Made by a program: the position numbers and the translations under genes. DNA of 64,000 bases from Gp6-AA40 sp035293405 (GTDB taxonomy: Bacteria; Acidobacteriota; Vicinamibacteria; Vicinamibacterales; UBA2999). Each line of letters opens with the position of its first letter. The first letter of the stretch is position 1. Below are positions 1-8,082 of the stretch, in pieces. Under the pieces are notes generated by a model that was given only the letters and a program-made list of their open reading frames with translations, did not search any database and was not told the origin of the DNA. The stretch is taken from contig DATDOE010000122.1 of assembly GCA_035293405.1 (NCBI GenBank), positions 62,001-126,000 of the forward strand, in the 5' to 3' direction.

Positions 1-594
1 GCATCCCCGAACGCGCAGGCCGAACGCCTGCCCGGCGACCTGATGACGCTGCTCGATCACGCCGGCGTCACCGTCGGCGAGATCGAGCTCTTCGCGGTCG
101 CCACAGGCCCGGGCTCCTTCACCGGGCTGCGCATCGGGATCGCGACGATGCAGGGGCTGGCATTCGCCGCGAACAAGCCGCTCATCGGCGTGTCGGGATT
201 CGATGCCCTTGCCAGCGTCGCTGGATCCGAAGGGCGCGTCGCCACCTGGGTGGACGCCTGGCGTGGGGAAGTGTTCGCCGCGCTGTACGAGGACGGGAGG
301 GAGATCGAGCCGCCCACGGTCGCGCGGCCCGGTGATCTCCTGGAACAACTGCGGAATGCGCCGGTGCGCTTCGTGGGAGACGGCGCTGTCACTCATGGAG
401 ATGTGATTCGCCGCGCACTCGGCGATGATGCCCGAGTGATCGATCCGGCAGCGCCCCTCCTGGCCGGGACGATCGCCCTTCTCGCCGCAGCGAGTGCGGC
501 GGCAGGCGAGTGCCCGCCTCCGCATGCGATCCGCCCACTCTATGTCCGGCGCCCGGATGCCGAGTTAGCGAGAGATGCACGAACCACCAAGTAG
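1..594 (+). CDS. tsaB: TsaB, tRNA t6A biosynthesis protein (5' end outside window)
   Basis: Partner of TsaD (with TsaE) in making N6-threonylcarbamoyladenosine at position 37 of ANN-decoding tRNAs, in the cytoplasm. The frame is open from base 1 (codons reading ASPNAQAERLPGDL before the first internal Met at 43), so the true start lies upstream and 197 residues are visible. The family hallmark GPGSFTGLRIG lies at about residues 36-46 of the visible part, followed by the ASKHA-like fold region (VSGFDALA, WVDAWRGEVFAALY). The C-terminus has the usual YVRRPDAEL-type end. The last 20 bases overlap rimI, a common tsaB-rimI arrangement. Recognition is by motif and neighbour. Confidence 0.93.
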   Translation, partial: ASPNAQAERLPGDLMTLLDHAGVTVGEIELFAVATGPGSFTGLRIGIATMQGLAFAANKPLIGVSGFDALASVAGSEGRVATWVDAWRGEVFAALYEDGREIEPPTVARPGDLLEQLRNAPVRFVGDGAVTHGDVIRRALGDDARVIDPAAPLLAGTIALLAAASAAAGECPPPHAIRPLYVRRPDAELARDARTTK

Positions 595-1051
595 CGCGGT
601 GAACTACTGGATCGATCCCCTCGATGGGGACGACGATCTCGACGGGGTTCTCGCCGTCGAAGAGGAGTCGTTCACCAATCCGTGGACCAAGGAGATGTAC
701 GTCTGGGAGCTCCAGAACCGCGCCGTGTGTCACATCTTCGTCGTGCGAACCAGCGACCAGCGGGTCGCCGGCTTCTGCGCCTTCTGGCTGGTCCTCGACG
801 AGATTCACATCAACAACGTCGCCATCCGCCCGGCGCTTCGAGGACGTGGCATCGGCACCGGCCTGATGCGCCGGGTTTTCGAGGAAGCACGACGATTGGG
901 CGCCCGGAGGGCCACGCTCGAGGTTCGGGCCTCGAACCAGGGTGCCCGGCGACTCTACGAACGCCTGGGGTTTTCGGTCGCGGGGACCCGTCCGAACTAC
1001 TACACCAACCCGGTGGAGAATGCCCTGATCCTGTGGCGGGAGGAAACATAG
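575..1051 (+). CDS. rimI: RimI-type GNAT N-acetyltransferase
   Basis: Predicted [ribosomal protein S18]-alanine N-acetyltransferase or a general N-alpha acetyltransferase, using acetyl-CoA in the cytoplasm. The 158-residue protein is a single GNAT domain. It has an acidic N-terminal segment with FTNPWTKEMY (the RimI 'F..PW' motif), the acetyl-CoA loop RGRGIGTGLM, and the C-terminal ASNQGARRLYERLGF and NYYTNPVENALI blocks. The ATG at 575 lies inside tsaB (20-base overlap). A GTG at 599 is a possible alternative start that would leave the domain intact. The tsaB link supports RimI over other GNAT families. Confidence 0.9.
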   Translation: MHEPPSSAVNYWIDPLDGDDDLDGVLAVEEESFTNPWTKEMYVWELQNRAVCHIFVVRTSDQRVAGFCAFWLVLDEIHINNVAIRPALRGRGIGTGLMRRVFEEARRLGARRATLEVRASNQGARRLYERLGFSVAGTRPNYYTNPVENALILWREET

Positions 1052-1078
1052 AAACCGTGCTCCCGCTAGGGGTTAGGA

Positions 1079-1101
1079 GGCTCAAACTTGATCATTGAGC
1101 C
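1079..1101 (+). terminator. Inverted repeat after rimI, possible terminator
   Basis: Perfect 7-bp inverted repeat, GGCTCAA at 1079-1085 and TTGAGCC at 1095-1101, with a 9-base loop. It lies 27 bases after the rimI stop. There is no T tract, so termination is only a guess; the second arm also overlaps a weak promoter-like hexamer. Confidence 0.3.
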
Positions 1102-1123
1102 CCGGGCTGGGTCGTGTTACCTT
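1095..1123 (+). promoter_or_regulatory. Weak sigma70-like promoter before the DUF465 gene
   Basis: TTGAGC at 1095-1100 and TACCTT at 1118-1123 are separated by 17 bases and lie about 40 bases before the ATG at 1166. Each hexamer matches the consensus only partly, so support is mainly spacing and position. Confidence 0.3.
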
Positions 1124-1165
1124 GGAGTGACAACGCGTCCTTCTGTACGAAAGGAGGGTGAGCCT

Positions 1166-1408
1166 ATGAGCGCAGCGGAAGCACAAGAGGTAAAAAGTCT
1201 CTTGATGCAGTGCAACGATCAGTACCGCCAGCTTTCAGAGCGTCATCATCAGTTGGATGACCGCCTGCACCAACTCACCGAACGGCATTTCCTCTCGGCC
1301 TCCGAACAACTCGAAGAAGTCCGGCTCAAGAAACAGAAACTCGCACTGAAGGATCAGATGGAGCTGATGGCGATGGACTACGCCAGGGCCCACATCCGAG
1401 CGTCGTAG
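1166..1408 (+). CDS. YdcH/DUF465 family small helical protein
   Basis: An 80-residue cytoplasmic protein of unknown function. It has the DUF465 pattern: an amphipathic helix rich in Gln, Glu, His and Leu (SERHHQLDDRLHQLTE, about residues 24-39), then the conserved RLKKQKLALKDQMELM block near the C-terminus. It is predicted to form a helical hairpin or short coiled coil. The ATG at 1166 is chosen because a strong Shine-Dalgarno sequence, AAGGAGGG at 1151-1158, precedes it by 7 bases. A longer frame from TTG 1088 would read through that ribosome binding site and is unlikely. A strong hairpin follows the gene, so it looks monocistronic. Confidence 0.88.
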   Translation: MSAAEAQEVKSLLMQCNDQYRQLSERHHQLDDRLHQLTERHFLSASEQLEEVRLKKQKLALKDQMELMAMDYARAHIRAS

Positions 1409-1437
1409 CCCCCAGTTCGGCCCTCGACCTCCAGAGA

Positions 1438-1493
1438 CCGGGTGTAGTTTTCCGGGAGAGTTCGCGGAAAATTACACCCGGTTTCCTATTTTT
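1438..1493 (+). terminator. Rho-independent terminator-like hairpin abutting the psd start
   Basis: Arms CCGGGTGTAGTTTTCC (1438-1453) and GGAAAATTACACCCGG (1466-1481) pair over 16 bp with one G-T wobble and a 12-base loop. A T-rich tract ending in TTTTT (1482-1493) follows. The last T is directly before the psd ATG at 1494, so the structure fills the place where the psd ribosome binding site would be. Confidence 0.8.
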
Positions 1494-2132
1494 ATGCGTA
1501 TCGATCCTGCAGGATGGCCGTTCGTCCTAAGCGGTCTTGGTGTGGCCATCCTCGCCTGGTTCGTGGGCGGTCCGGTCTACGGCCTTATTTTCGCGGCGTT
1601 GGCGGCGTTCTTTCTGTTCTTCTTCCGCGACCCCGAGCGCGCCCACACCGCCTCGGAGAACGCGGTCGTTTCACCGGCTGACGGCCGGGTGATGGTGGCA
1701 GGCGCGCCAACGGGTGAGTCGGTACCGCCGGGCAAGTGGCAACAGATCACGATCTTCTTGTCACCCATGGACGTCCATGTGAACAGGATGCCCGTCAGCG
1801 GACGGGTGACAGCGGTGAAGTATCATCCGGGCCGGTTCCTGCCCGCCTACCGGGCGGACGCCGGGGACCTGAACGAGCACACCGAGGTGACCGTCGATCA
1901 TGACGGCCAAACCGTGGTCGTCCGGCAGATCGTCGGCATCCTGGCGCGCCGGATCGTCTGTCGCGCGAAGGAAGGTGACATCGTGAAGGCCGGTGGGCGC
2001 TTCGGCGTCATGAAATTTGGTTCACGGATGGACATCTTCGTGCCGATAGACTCGATCATCCATACGCAGGTGGGCGCCAAGGTCGTGGGCGGCGTCACCG
2101 TGATTGCGACCTTACCGCCGCGCCGAGCCTGA
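1494..2132 (+). CDS. psd: Phosphatidylserine decarboxylase proenzyme, short (archaetidylserine-type) form
   Basis: Decarboxylates phosphatidylserine to phosphatidylethanolamine at the inner membrane, using a pyruvoyl cofactor made by self-cleavage. The 212-residue length fits the short Psd class. A hydrophobic N-terminal segment (about residues 10-45) precedes FFRDPER, SPADGRV and the FLSPMDVHVNR block with its conserved His. The cleavage site is the FGS triplet (Gly176-Ser177) in GVMKFGSRMD. The start MRIDPAGWPF matches family N-termini. However, no Shine-Dalgarno is visible: a terminator hairpin and T tract end right at the ATG, so leaderless or hairpin-controlled expression is possible. 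pssA follows 10 bases downstream and makes its substrate. Confidence 0.93.
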   Translation: MRIDPAGWPFVLSGLGVAILAWFVGGPVYGLIFAALAAFFLFFFRDPERAHTASENAVVSPADGRVMVAGAPTGESVPPGKWQQITIFLSPMDVHVNRMPVSGRVTAVKYHPGRFLPAYRADAGDLNEHTEVTVDHDGQTVVVRQIVGILARRIVCRAKEGDIVKAGGRFGVMKFGSRMDIFVPIDSIIHTQVGAKVVGGVTVIATLPPRRA

Positions 2133-2142
2133 GAAAAGAACG

Positions 2143-2994
2143 ATGTCTGGCGACCACGAACACGAGCACCTCCGCCGGCCGAGCCTCCTGAGGCCTTTGC
2201 GCCCCCGCATCGACGTTCGATCGCGTCGCTTGCGACGCGGCGTGTACCTGTTGCCCAGCATGTTCACCATGGGCAACATGTTCTGCGGCTACGCCTGCAT
2301 CGTCCATTCGATGCGCGGCGAGCTGGCGACGGCCGCGCTGTTCATCGGCTTCGCGTTCGTGCTCGACATGCTGGATGGACGGATCGCGCGCATGACCGGA
2401 ACGACCAGCGCATTCGGGCTGGAGTTCGATTCCCTGGCCGACGTGGTGTCGTTCGGAGTGGCGCCCGCGATTCTGTCGTTCCAGTGGGGGCTTCATCCGC
2501 TCGGACGGATCGGGTGGGCCGCGGGCTTCCTGTTCGTGGCCGCCGCGGCGGTGCGGCTCGCGCGCTTCAATATCCAGTCGGGATCACAGGACAAGCGCTA
2601 TTTCGTGGGCATGCCCAGCCCACCGGCTGCCTGCGTGCCGGCAGCCACGGTCTTCATGTATCCGGAAGGCTTTCAGAGCCCCACACATGCCGTGCTGGTG
2701 CTGGCCATGGTGATCGTGCCGTCGCTGCTCATGGTGAGCTCGATCAGGTTCCGCAGCTTCAAGACGTTCGATCTACAGACGCGCCGGAGCTCCGCGGTGC
2801 TGGTGCTTGTGGCGATTGGCCTGGTGCTGCTGGCCGCCGAGCCGCAATATGTGCTGGCTGCGATGGCCTATACCTATCTCGCATCTGGTCTGATTGGCTT
2901 TGCCTGGACGCGTCTACATCGACGCGCTGCGCCGCAGGACGAGAACCACGACGACCACGCCGCGCAGGAAACCCGCGACACGAAGGCGCTGTAG
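2143..2994 (+). CDS. pssA: CDP-diacylglycerol-serine O-phosphatidyltransferase
   Basis: Membrane enzyme joining CDP-diacylglycerol and serine to phosphatidylserine, the substrate of the upstream psd product. The CDP-alcohol phosphotransferase signature is complete: DG-x2-AR-x8-G-x3-D-x3-D in the stretch beginning DMLDGRIAR. There are about seven hydrophobic segments, a basic N-terminus and a His/Asp/Glu-rich C-terminal tail (about residues 260-283). The ATG at 2143 (283 residues) is preferred over TTG 2104, which would overlap psd. GAGAAAAGAA before the ATG is a weak ribosome binding site. The gene sits 10 bases after psd, so the two are probably co-transcribed. It converges on the kinase gene across a 39-base repeat-filled gap. 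Confidence 0.93.
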   Translation: MSGDHEHEHLRRPSLLRPLRPRIDVRSRRLRRGVYLLPSMFTMGNMFCGYACIVHSMRGELATAALFIGFAFVLDMLDGRIARMTGTTSAFGLEFDSLADVVSFGVAPAILSFQWGLHPLGRIGWAAGFLFVAAAAVRLARFNIQSGSQDKRYFVGMPSPPAACVPAATVFMYPEGFQSPTHAVLVLAMVIVPSLLMVSSIRFRSFKTFDLQTRRSSAVLVLVAIGLVLLAAEPQYVLAAMAYTYLASGLIGFAWTRLHRRAAPQDENHDDHAAQETRDTKAL

Positions 2995-2995
2995 C

Positions 2996-3030
2996 GGTTC
3001 CAGGTTCCAAGGTTCCCGGTTCCGGGTTCT
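2996..3030. repeat. Degenerate 7-bp direct repeats (GGTTCCN)
   Basis: GGTTCC begins at 2996, 3003, 3011 and 3018, and GGTTCT at 3025, giving five units with 7-8 base spacing. The array fills nearly the whole gap between the stop codons of the convergent pssA and kinase genes. Confidence 0.8.
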
Positions 3031-3033
3031 TGT

Positions 3034-6000
3034 TCAGGCGAGCGGCAGCGTGAGTTCCACAGTTGTCCCCTTGTCACGCTCGCTCGAGATCGTGACCGTC
3101 CCGCCACTCAGCTCCACATTGCGCTTCGCGATCGGCAACCCCAATCCCGTACCGGCCGCTTTCGTCGAAAAATACGGCTCGAACGCCCGCGCCAGCGCTT
3201 CGGCATCCATCCCAACGCCCGTGTCTGCGACGCGGATGCGAATCGTGCGACCGCCCTGACCGGCGTGCACGTTCAGCGTGCCCTGACCGGGCATCGCGTG
3301 GAGCGCGTTCTCGATCACGTTGACGAGCGCGCGAGAGATGAGCGTGCGATCGACGTTGACCGGAGGCAGCGTCGGGGGCACGTCGATCTCAAACCTGATG
3401 CGGCCCTCGAGCGCCGGCCGATACGGCCCGAGGATCTCGCGCAGCAGGGCCGCGATGTCGACGACCGACGGCTTCGCGGTCGGTGACGAGGCGAAGCTCG
3501 AGAACTCCGAGGCAATCTGCCGGAGCAGCGTCACTTGCGTGAGGATGGTTGCCACGCATTCCTGCAGCACGGGGCTGAGCGGCTCGCCGCGGTCCGCGTG
3601 CACGCGTCTCAGATGTTCTGCGTTCAGCTGGATCGGCGTCAGTGGATTCTTGATCTCGTGCGCCACCTGCCGCGCCATCTCTGCCCACGCCTCGAGACGA
3701 TGAGTTCGCTCGAGCTCGATCCGCTGGCGCTGTAGATCGCTGGCCATGCTGTTGAACGCTTCGACGAGTCGCCTGAGCTCATCGGACGAGGTTGCCGCAA
3801 TCCGGGCATCGAGGTCGCCTCGCGCGATCCGGCGCGTCGCCCGCGTCAGGCGGTTCACCGGGTCGGAGATGCGTTCCGCCATGGAATATCCAAGACCGGC
3901 CCCAGCCAGGATGAAGAGCAGTGCGGCCAGCAGCGCGCGCCGATCGAGCGTGTCGATCTGCTCATCGATCTCCCGCTGTCTCGACGTGAGCGGCACGGTC
4001 AGAATGCCCAGCTGACGGACGGTGAGCGGCGTCGCGGCCACCAGGTATTCGAAGGTGCCGATCCGCTCGCGGGTGACGAGCGCGGCCTCGTTCCGCAGCC
4101 CCAGCGCGCGGTACACCTCAGAGGGTGTGCGCGTCGGCAGCAGGCCTGACGCGAAGAGGTTGCGCTCGCTCGTGGCGAGCAGCCGCGCGCCCATGAACAT
4201 GTTCACGTCCTGATCGATCAAGCGGCTGACCCAGACCATCAGGTTGTCGTCAACGCCGAGACCCTGCTGCGCGGCGCGCGGGGCAGCGAGATCCTCGACG
4301 ACGCGCCCGGCGATGGACGCGGTGCGAACAGCCTCCTGCTCGATGCTGGCCTCGACCTGTCCCGCCACGTAGTTGCGGGTCACCAGCACGAGCGCCACCA
4401 CCGGCACGAACACCGCGGCGACGAATGCCAGAAAGAGCTTGCGATAAAAGCTGGCGCGTATCTCACGCAATAACGCCGGCGCGGTCGTCTCCCGTCCTCC
4501 GAGCCAGTTGTAGATGAAGTTGCCCAGCAGGAGGAGCACGTAGGTGCTGACCGCGAGCACCGTCACCTCGGCCAGGTTCACGAGGTGGCCGAGCGCGGAG
4601 ATCACGGGAAGGCCGAGCGCGTAGATGCCGCCGCGATCGTTGAGCAGGTAGACGTCGTACCGATCCTGCCCTCGCGTCAGGGTGGCCCAGAACGGTGTCC
4701 GCGATGCCTCGACGCGGGTAAAGACTTCATCTGGCAGTGACCACGCCGTGCCGACCACTGGGTAGAGCGGCGTCCGGCTCCATCCGTAGGCCGCGAACTC
4801 GACGTTACGGCCGGAGAGGCCTTCGCCGCGAAAAGGGTCCGGAGGCCGCAGCAGCTCCATGTAGGGGCTTCGCGACGAGATGAAATCGAGGTTCTCGTAG
4901 TCGGGCATCGCGTGTACGACGATCGAGCCCAGGGGAGGCACGTCCGGGCGGGGTGCGCACAAGGCGCGTCCGGCGTGCAGCACGCGCCGCTCTTCGGCAA
5001 AGAACGGCGCGACTTCCTCGAACACGTCCCAGTCGCACGACTCTTCCTCGGAGGGCCCCGTGGCCGTGAGGTCATCGGGCAGGTTGAAGGCGAACCGGCT
5101 GACGAGGCGCCGATCGGCGCCATACAACTCGACCGACGAGGTGATCGGATATCGCGCGAGGGCCGTGGTCTGCCACACCTGAAACGCCCGGTCGGTCAAG
5201 GATTCCGCGCCCGGCGTCGGAGGGGCCGTGACGAGATCGACGAGGCCCGGGAACGCGTCGATCTCCTCGCGGCTCTTCTGCAGTACCGACTGCACCGTCT
5301 GGCGCAGCGTGAGGACCTGCGGCGCGTACACAGTCTCGACCAGCTCCGCCTTGGCTCGACTTGCCAACTGCACGACGCTCGGGTAGAAGGCGAATGCGGG
5401 CGCGAGCAGGGGCAGCGTCAGGAGGGTCAGCCGGAAGGCCTGCGAGCCGTGCCGGTAGCGGGCGACCAGGCGTCTGATCGCGGCCGCGAGTACCACCGCC
5501 GCGGCCGCCGCCAGCAACAGCGGAAACCGCGCGGTCACTGGCGTGCGCTGCACCACTTGCCAGATCACCAGCGGCGCCAGCCAGCACGCAATGGTGATCA
5601 GCCGCAGCTGCCAGTTCCGCCGCGGCACTCGCCATCCCAGAAGAGCGGCGCGGAACACGAGCACGGTGAACCCGAGCGCGGCGACGTGTCCCATCACGAG
5701 CCCGACCTGCAGCACGAGTCGGGTGGTGTTCCACGGATGCAGCGACAGGTGCAGCAGGTCGAGTGTGGTGTTGGTGACCGTGTCACGCAGCAACGCTTCG
5801 TGCCCGAGCAGCGCAACGGCGACGGCGACACCGGCCAGCATCTGCGTTGGCAGATACGTGGTGCGCAGCCCGCCCCCGACAACAGATCGGCGACGCCGCC
5901 ACGCGTACACGCGGCGAGCTTCGACGGCGTAGAGGAGCAGCGCGACGATCGCCACGGCCGCACCTGCCGTCAGTACGAAATCAAAGGGCGACGTGAGCAG

Positions 6001-6999
6001 CGGCCACAGCAAGGCCGACGTATAGGCGGCCCCCGAGAAGACAGGGGCGTCGGACCAATCGGCGGGCGCGGCCGCGAAAAACGTGAATCGCGCCGCGGCG
6101 ATACACAACAGGATCAGGGCGACGGCGCCGGCGTAGCCGGGCGCCGTGCGCGAGCGATCCCGCCGATCGAGGAGCGGCCGCGTGAGGAGAAGCAGGGTCA
6201 GCGCGACCACCATGAGTGACAGCGACCATGTCGCCCGCTGCCAGCGCTCTCGCGTGCTGACCAGGTCGGCGGCCGCGATTGTGGCCGTCAGCAGGCGCTC
6301 GCCGGACGGTGCCTGCACCGCGAATGTCGCCCCGTTGCCCGCTGCACGCGCGCCTTCGAAGGGAAGCTGGATCGACACCGGAGCGAGCGAGGTCGGGAAC
6401 CGGAAGTCGAGATCCGCGCCTTGCAGCCCGGTCGTCCGTCGATCGTCGGGCTCTTCGACGGACGGGAGCGGCTGCTCGACCGCGATCGTGCCCAGACGGA
6501 CGCCTCCGCTCGACACCGGTTGTACGTAGACGAGACGGAGACCCTGTGTGACCGGGGAGGGGAACCACGCCTCGCCCCCTTGAAGGCGATCGGCAGGCAG
6601 CTCCGACGGCCGCCCGGCCCACGCCACCGGCGCTCCGTCAGCGCTATACACGGTCAGCGCGGCGCCTGATTGATCATCACGCGCGACGATCTCTCCAGCG
6701 CGGGTCAGCAGCCGATGAGCCGCGGAGTTGTCCTCGTCACTGGCGGCGCGAACGTCCGCGGTATCGGCCGCCGCCGTGGCCATGTCGCGAAGGCGGCGAG
6801 ACATCGTGTCGAACGTCGCGCGGACTTCCGCCTCCACACGCGCGCGAGCCTGGCTGTCATCCGCGCCCAGCACCAGGCGTCCGATACCCCATCCCCCGAG
6901 CAGGACGAGGAGCGCGCAAGCCACGCCGCCCGCCGCGATCCTGGCCAGCGTACGCCACGGCACAGGAGGGGTGGAAGCCGAGACGGGTGCGAGGCGCAC
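3034..6999 (-). CDS. NtrY-like multi-pass sensor histidine kinase, very large
   Basis: A 1,321-residue membrane histidine kinase. The N-terminus has one membrane segment (about 17-40) and a large extracytoplasmic region. A block of several hydrophobic helices follows (about 265-560), then a second soluble region and further helices. Next come a HAMP domain (ending RIARGDLDARI), the HisKA helix QVAHEIKNPLTP with phospho-acceptor His1114, the N box ALVNVIENALHAMP, the G1 box DTGVGMD and the G2 motif GTGLGLPIAK at the C-terminus. This HAMP-HisKA-HATPase tail resembles NtrY. No response regulator lies next to it. The start is a GTG at 6999 with an alternative possible further in. The ligand cannot be inferred. 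Confidence 0.88.
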   Translation of the reverse strand: MRLAPVSASTPPVPWRTLARIAAGGVACALLVLLGGWGIGRLVLGADDSQARARVEAEVRATFDTMSRRLRDMATAAADTADVRAASDEDNSAAHRLLTRAGEIVARDDQSGAALTVYSADGAPVAWAGRPSELPADRLQGGEAWFPSPVTQGLRLVYVQPVSSGGVRLGTIAVEQPLPSVEEPDDRRTTGLQGADLDFRFPTSLAPVSIQLPFEGARAAGNGATFAVQAPSGERLLTATIAAADLVSTRERWQRATWSLSLMVVALTLLLLTRPLLDRRDRSRTAPGYAGAVALILLCIAAARFTFFAAAPADWSDAPVFSGAAYTSALLWPLLTSPFDFVLTAGAAVAIVALLLYAVEARRVYAWRRRRSVVGGGLRTTYLPTQMLAGVAVAVALLGHEALLRDTVTNTTLDLLHLSLHPWNTTRLVLQVGLVMGHVAALGFTVLVFRAALLGWRVPRRNWQLRLITIACWLAPLVIWQVVQRTPVTARFPLLLAAAAAVVLAAAIRRLVARYRHGSQAFRLTLLTLPLLAPAFAFYPSVVQLASRAKAELVETVYAPQVLTLRQTVQSVLQKSREEIDAFPGLVDLVTAPPTPGAESLTDRAFQVWQTTALARYPITSSVELYGADRRLVSRFAFNLPDDLTATGPSEEESCDWDVFEEVAPFFAEERRVLHAGRALCAPRPDVPPLGSIVVHAMPDYENLDFISSRSPYMELLRPPDPFRGEGLSGRNVEFAAYGWSRTPLYPVVGTAWSLPDEVFTRVEASRTPFWATLTRGQDRYDVYLLNDRGGIYALGLPVISALGHLVNLAEVTVLAVSTYVLLLLGNFIYNWLGGRETTAPALLREIRASFYRKLFLAFVAAVFVPVVALVLVTRNYVAGQVEASIEQEAVRTASIAGRVVEDLAAPRAAQQGLGVDDNLMVWVSRLIDQDVNMFMGARLLATSERNLFASGLLPTRTPSEVYRALGLRNEAALVTRERIGTFEYLVAATPLTVRQLGILTVPLTSRQREIDEQIDTLDRRALLAALLFILAGAGLGYSMAERISDPVNRLTRATRRIARGDLDARIAATSSDELRRLVEAFNSMASDLQRQRIELERTHRLEAWAEMARQVAHEIKNPLTPIQLNAEHLRRVHADRGEPLSPVLQECVATILTQVTLLRQIASEFSSFASSPTAKPSVVDIAALLREILGPYRPALEGRIRFEIDVPPTLPPVNVDRTLISRALVNVIENALHAMPGQGTLNVHAGQGGRTIRIRVADTGVGMDAEALARAFEPYFSTKAAGTGLGLPIAKRNVELSGGTVTISSERDKGTTVELTLPLA

Positions 7000-7005
7000 A
7001 CCGCC

Positions 7006-7011
7006 ATTGTA
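7006..7011 (-). promoter_or_regulatory. Possible -10 box for the kinase gene
   Basis: TACAAT reads on the minus strand at 7011-7006, six bases before the kinase GTG start. No convincing -35 hexamer lies at 17 bases. If it is real, the transcript would be essentially leaderless. Confidence 0.3.
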
Positions 7012-7059
7012 TGGAGATTGGGGATTTTGGCGTCAGGGGCGTACCATTGAGGGGTCGCC

Positions 7060-8082
7060 TTGGCTGATTCCCATACCCTCAAGCTGACCTTGAAGCGCGG
7101 CGCCCTCGTGGCTGCCGCGAACTGGCCGGTCACGATCATTCAGGCGGTGGCCGACTCGCTGTTCAAGCTGCTCGTGGCCGCCCCTCTCGTCGGCGGCATC
7201 TTCCTCGTCGCCCTGGTCGTCGGGGCCGAACCGGTCGCGCTGATGTCCCTCGAGTGGCGCGAGCTGGCGACGACGATTGCCGCGTCGCTCCTCTCGCGCC
7301 CCCTGGTGCTGATCGCATGGGTCGCGGCGTTAGGTGTCGTCATCGCCGGCGGATCGCTGTTTGTGTTCTTGATCAAGGGTGGAGCCGTCAGCGTGCTCGT
7401 CCGCGGGGAGCGCATGGCCGGCCCGATCGAGCAGCCGCCATTGCTGCCGGATGTCATCGCGCGGGCGTCGGCGTTTTCAGTCGCGGCGTTCATCGACGGC
7501 GCGCAGGCGCTGTTCCACCGCTACGCTCGCCTGGGTCTGATCCTCATGGGGGTCTACCTCGCCTCCGGTGTCGCCTTCGTCGCCGCGGTGTCCGCGAGCC
7601 GGAGCGCCGGCGACGGGCTGGCCATGGCCGCGTTGGTGACGGCGGTGTTTGTCGCCTGGATCACGATCATCAACCTGCTGTATCTGCTCATGCAGATCGT
7701 CATCGCTGCCGATGATTGCTCCGTGACCTCGGCGGTGCCACGCGTCTCGGCGTTCCTGCGCCGCGAGCGCCGTCCGGTGGCCGCCGTCTTCCTGGTGGTG
7801 CTGGTGCTGGTGGTGTTCGCGACTGGCGCATCGATTCTGGCCACTGCCGCCCTCGGCCTTATTGCCTTCGTGCCGCTGTTCGGGCTCACGGTTCTTCCGC
7901 TCCAACTACTGGCGTGGGTGCTGCGCGGGCTGGTCTTTCAGTACATCGGTCTCACCTCGGTTGGCGCCTATCTCAAGCTCTATCGAGAGGCATCCACCGG
8001 CCTCGTCGCAGGTCACCAGCCAGAGGAGGTCGAGCGGCGGCCAGGCCCTGGACACGGAGTGAAGCCAGCCCACGTCTCATGA
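7060..8082 (+). CDS. Multi-pass membrane protein of unknown function
   Basis: A 340-residue protein that I do not recognise. It shows about six or seven strongly hydrophobic segments: around 27-50, 70-105, 155-180, 190-220, 240-265 and 270-295. Soluble loops are short. A hydrophilic C-terminal tail (QPEEVERRPGPGHGVKP) is probably cytoplasmic. There is no nucleotide-binding or catalytic motif. The start is a TTG at 7060 preceded by GAGGGG. The gene is divergent from the kinase (60 bases apart), and its stop overlaps the aminotransferase start as ATGA, implying translational coupling. The layout, general integral-membrane in style, hints at a small transporter or membrane-organising factor, but no function is claimed. 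Confidence 0.7.
   Translation: MADSHTLKLTLKRGALVAAANWPVTIIQAVADSLFKLLVAAPLVGGIFLVALVVGAEPVALMSLEWRELATTIAASLLSRPLVLIAWVAALGVVIAGGSLFVFLIKGGAVSVLVRGERMAGPIEQPPLLPDVIARASAFSVAAFIDGAQALFHRYARLGLILMGVYLASGVAFVAAVSASRSAGDGLAMAALVTAVFVAWITIINLLYLLMQIVIAADDCSVTSAVPRVSAFLRRERRPVAAVFLVVLVLVVFATGASILATAALGLIAFVPLFGLTVLPLQLLAWVLRGLVFQYIGLTSVGAYLKLYREASTGLVAGHQPEEVERRPGPGHGVKPAHVS

Noticed and set aside
4912..6219. 435-codon plus-strand frame opposite the sensor kinase
   Set aside because: Composition (Arg/Gly/Gln/His-rich) and complete overlap with the kinase mark it as a shadow frame.
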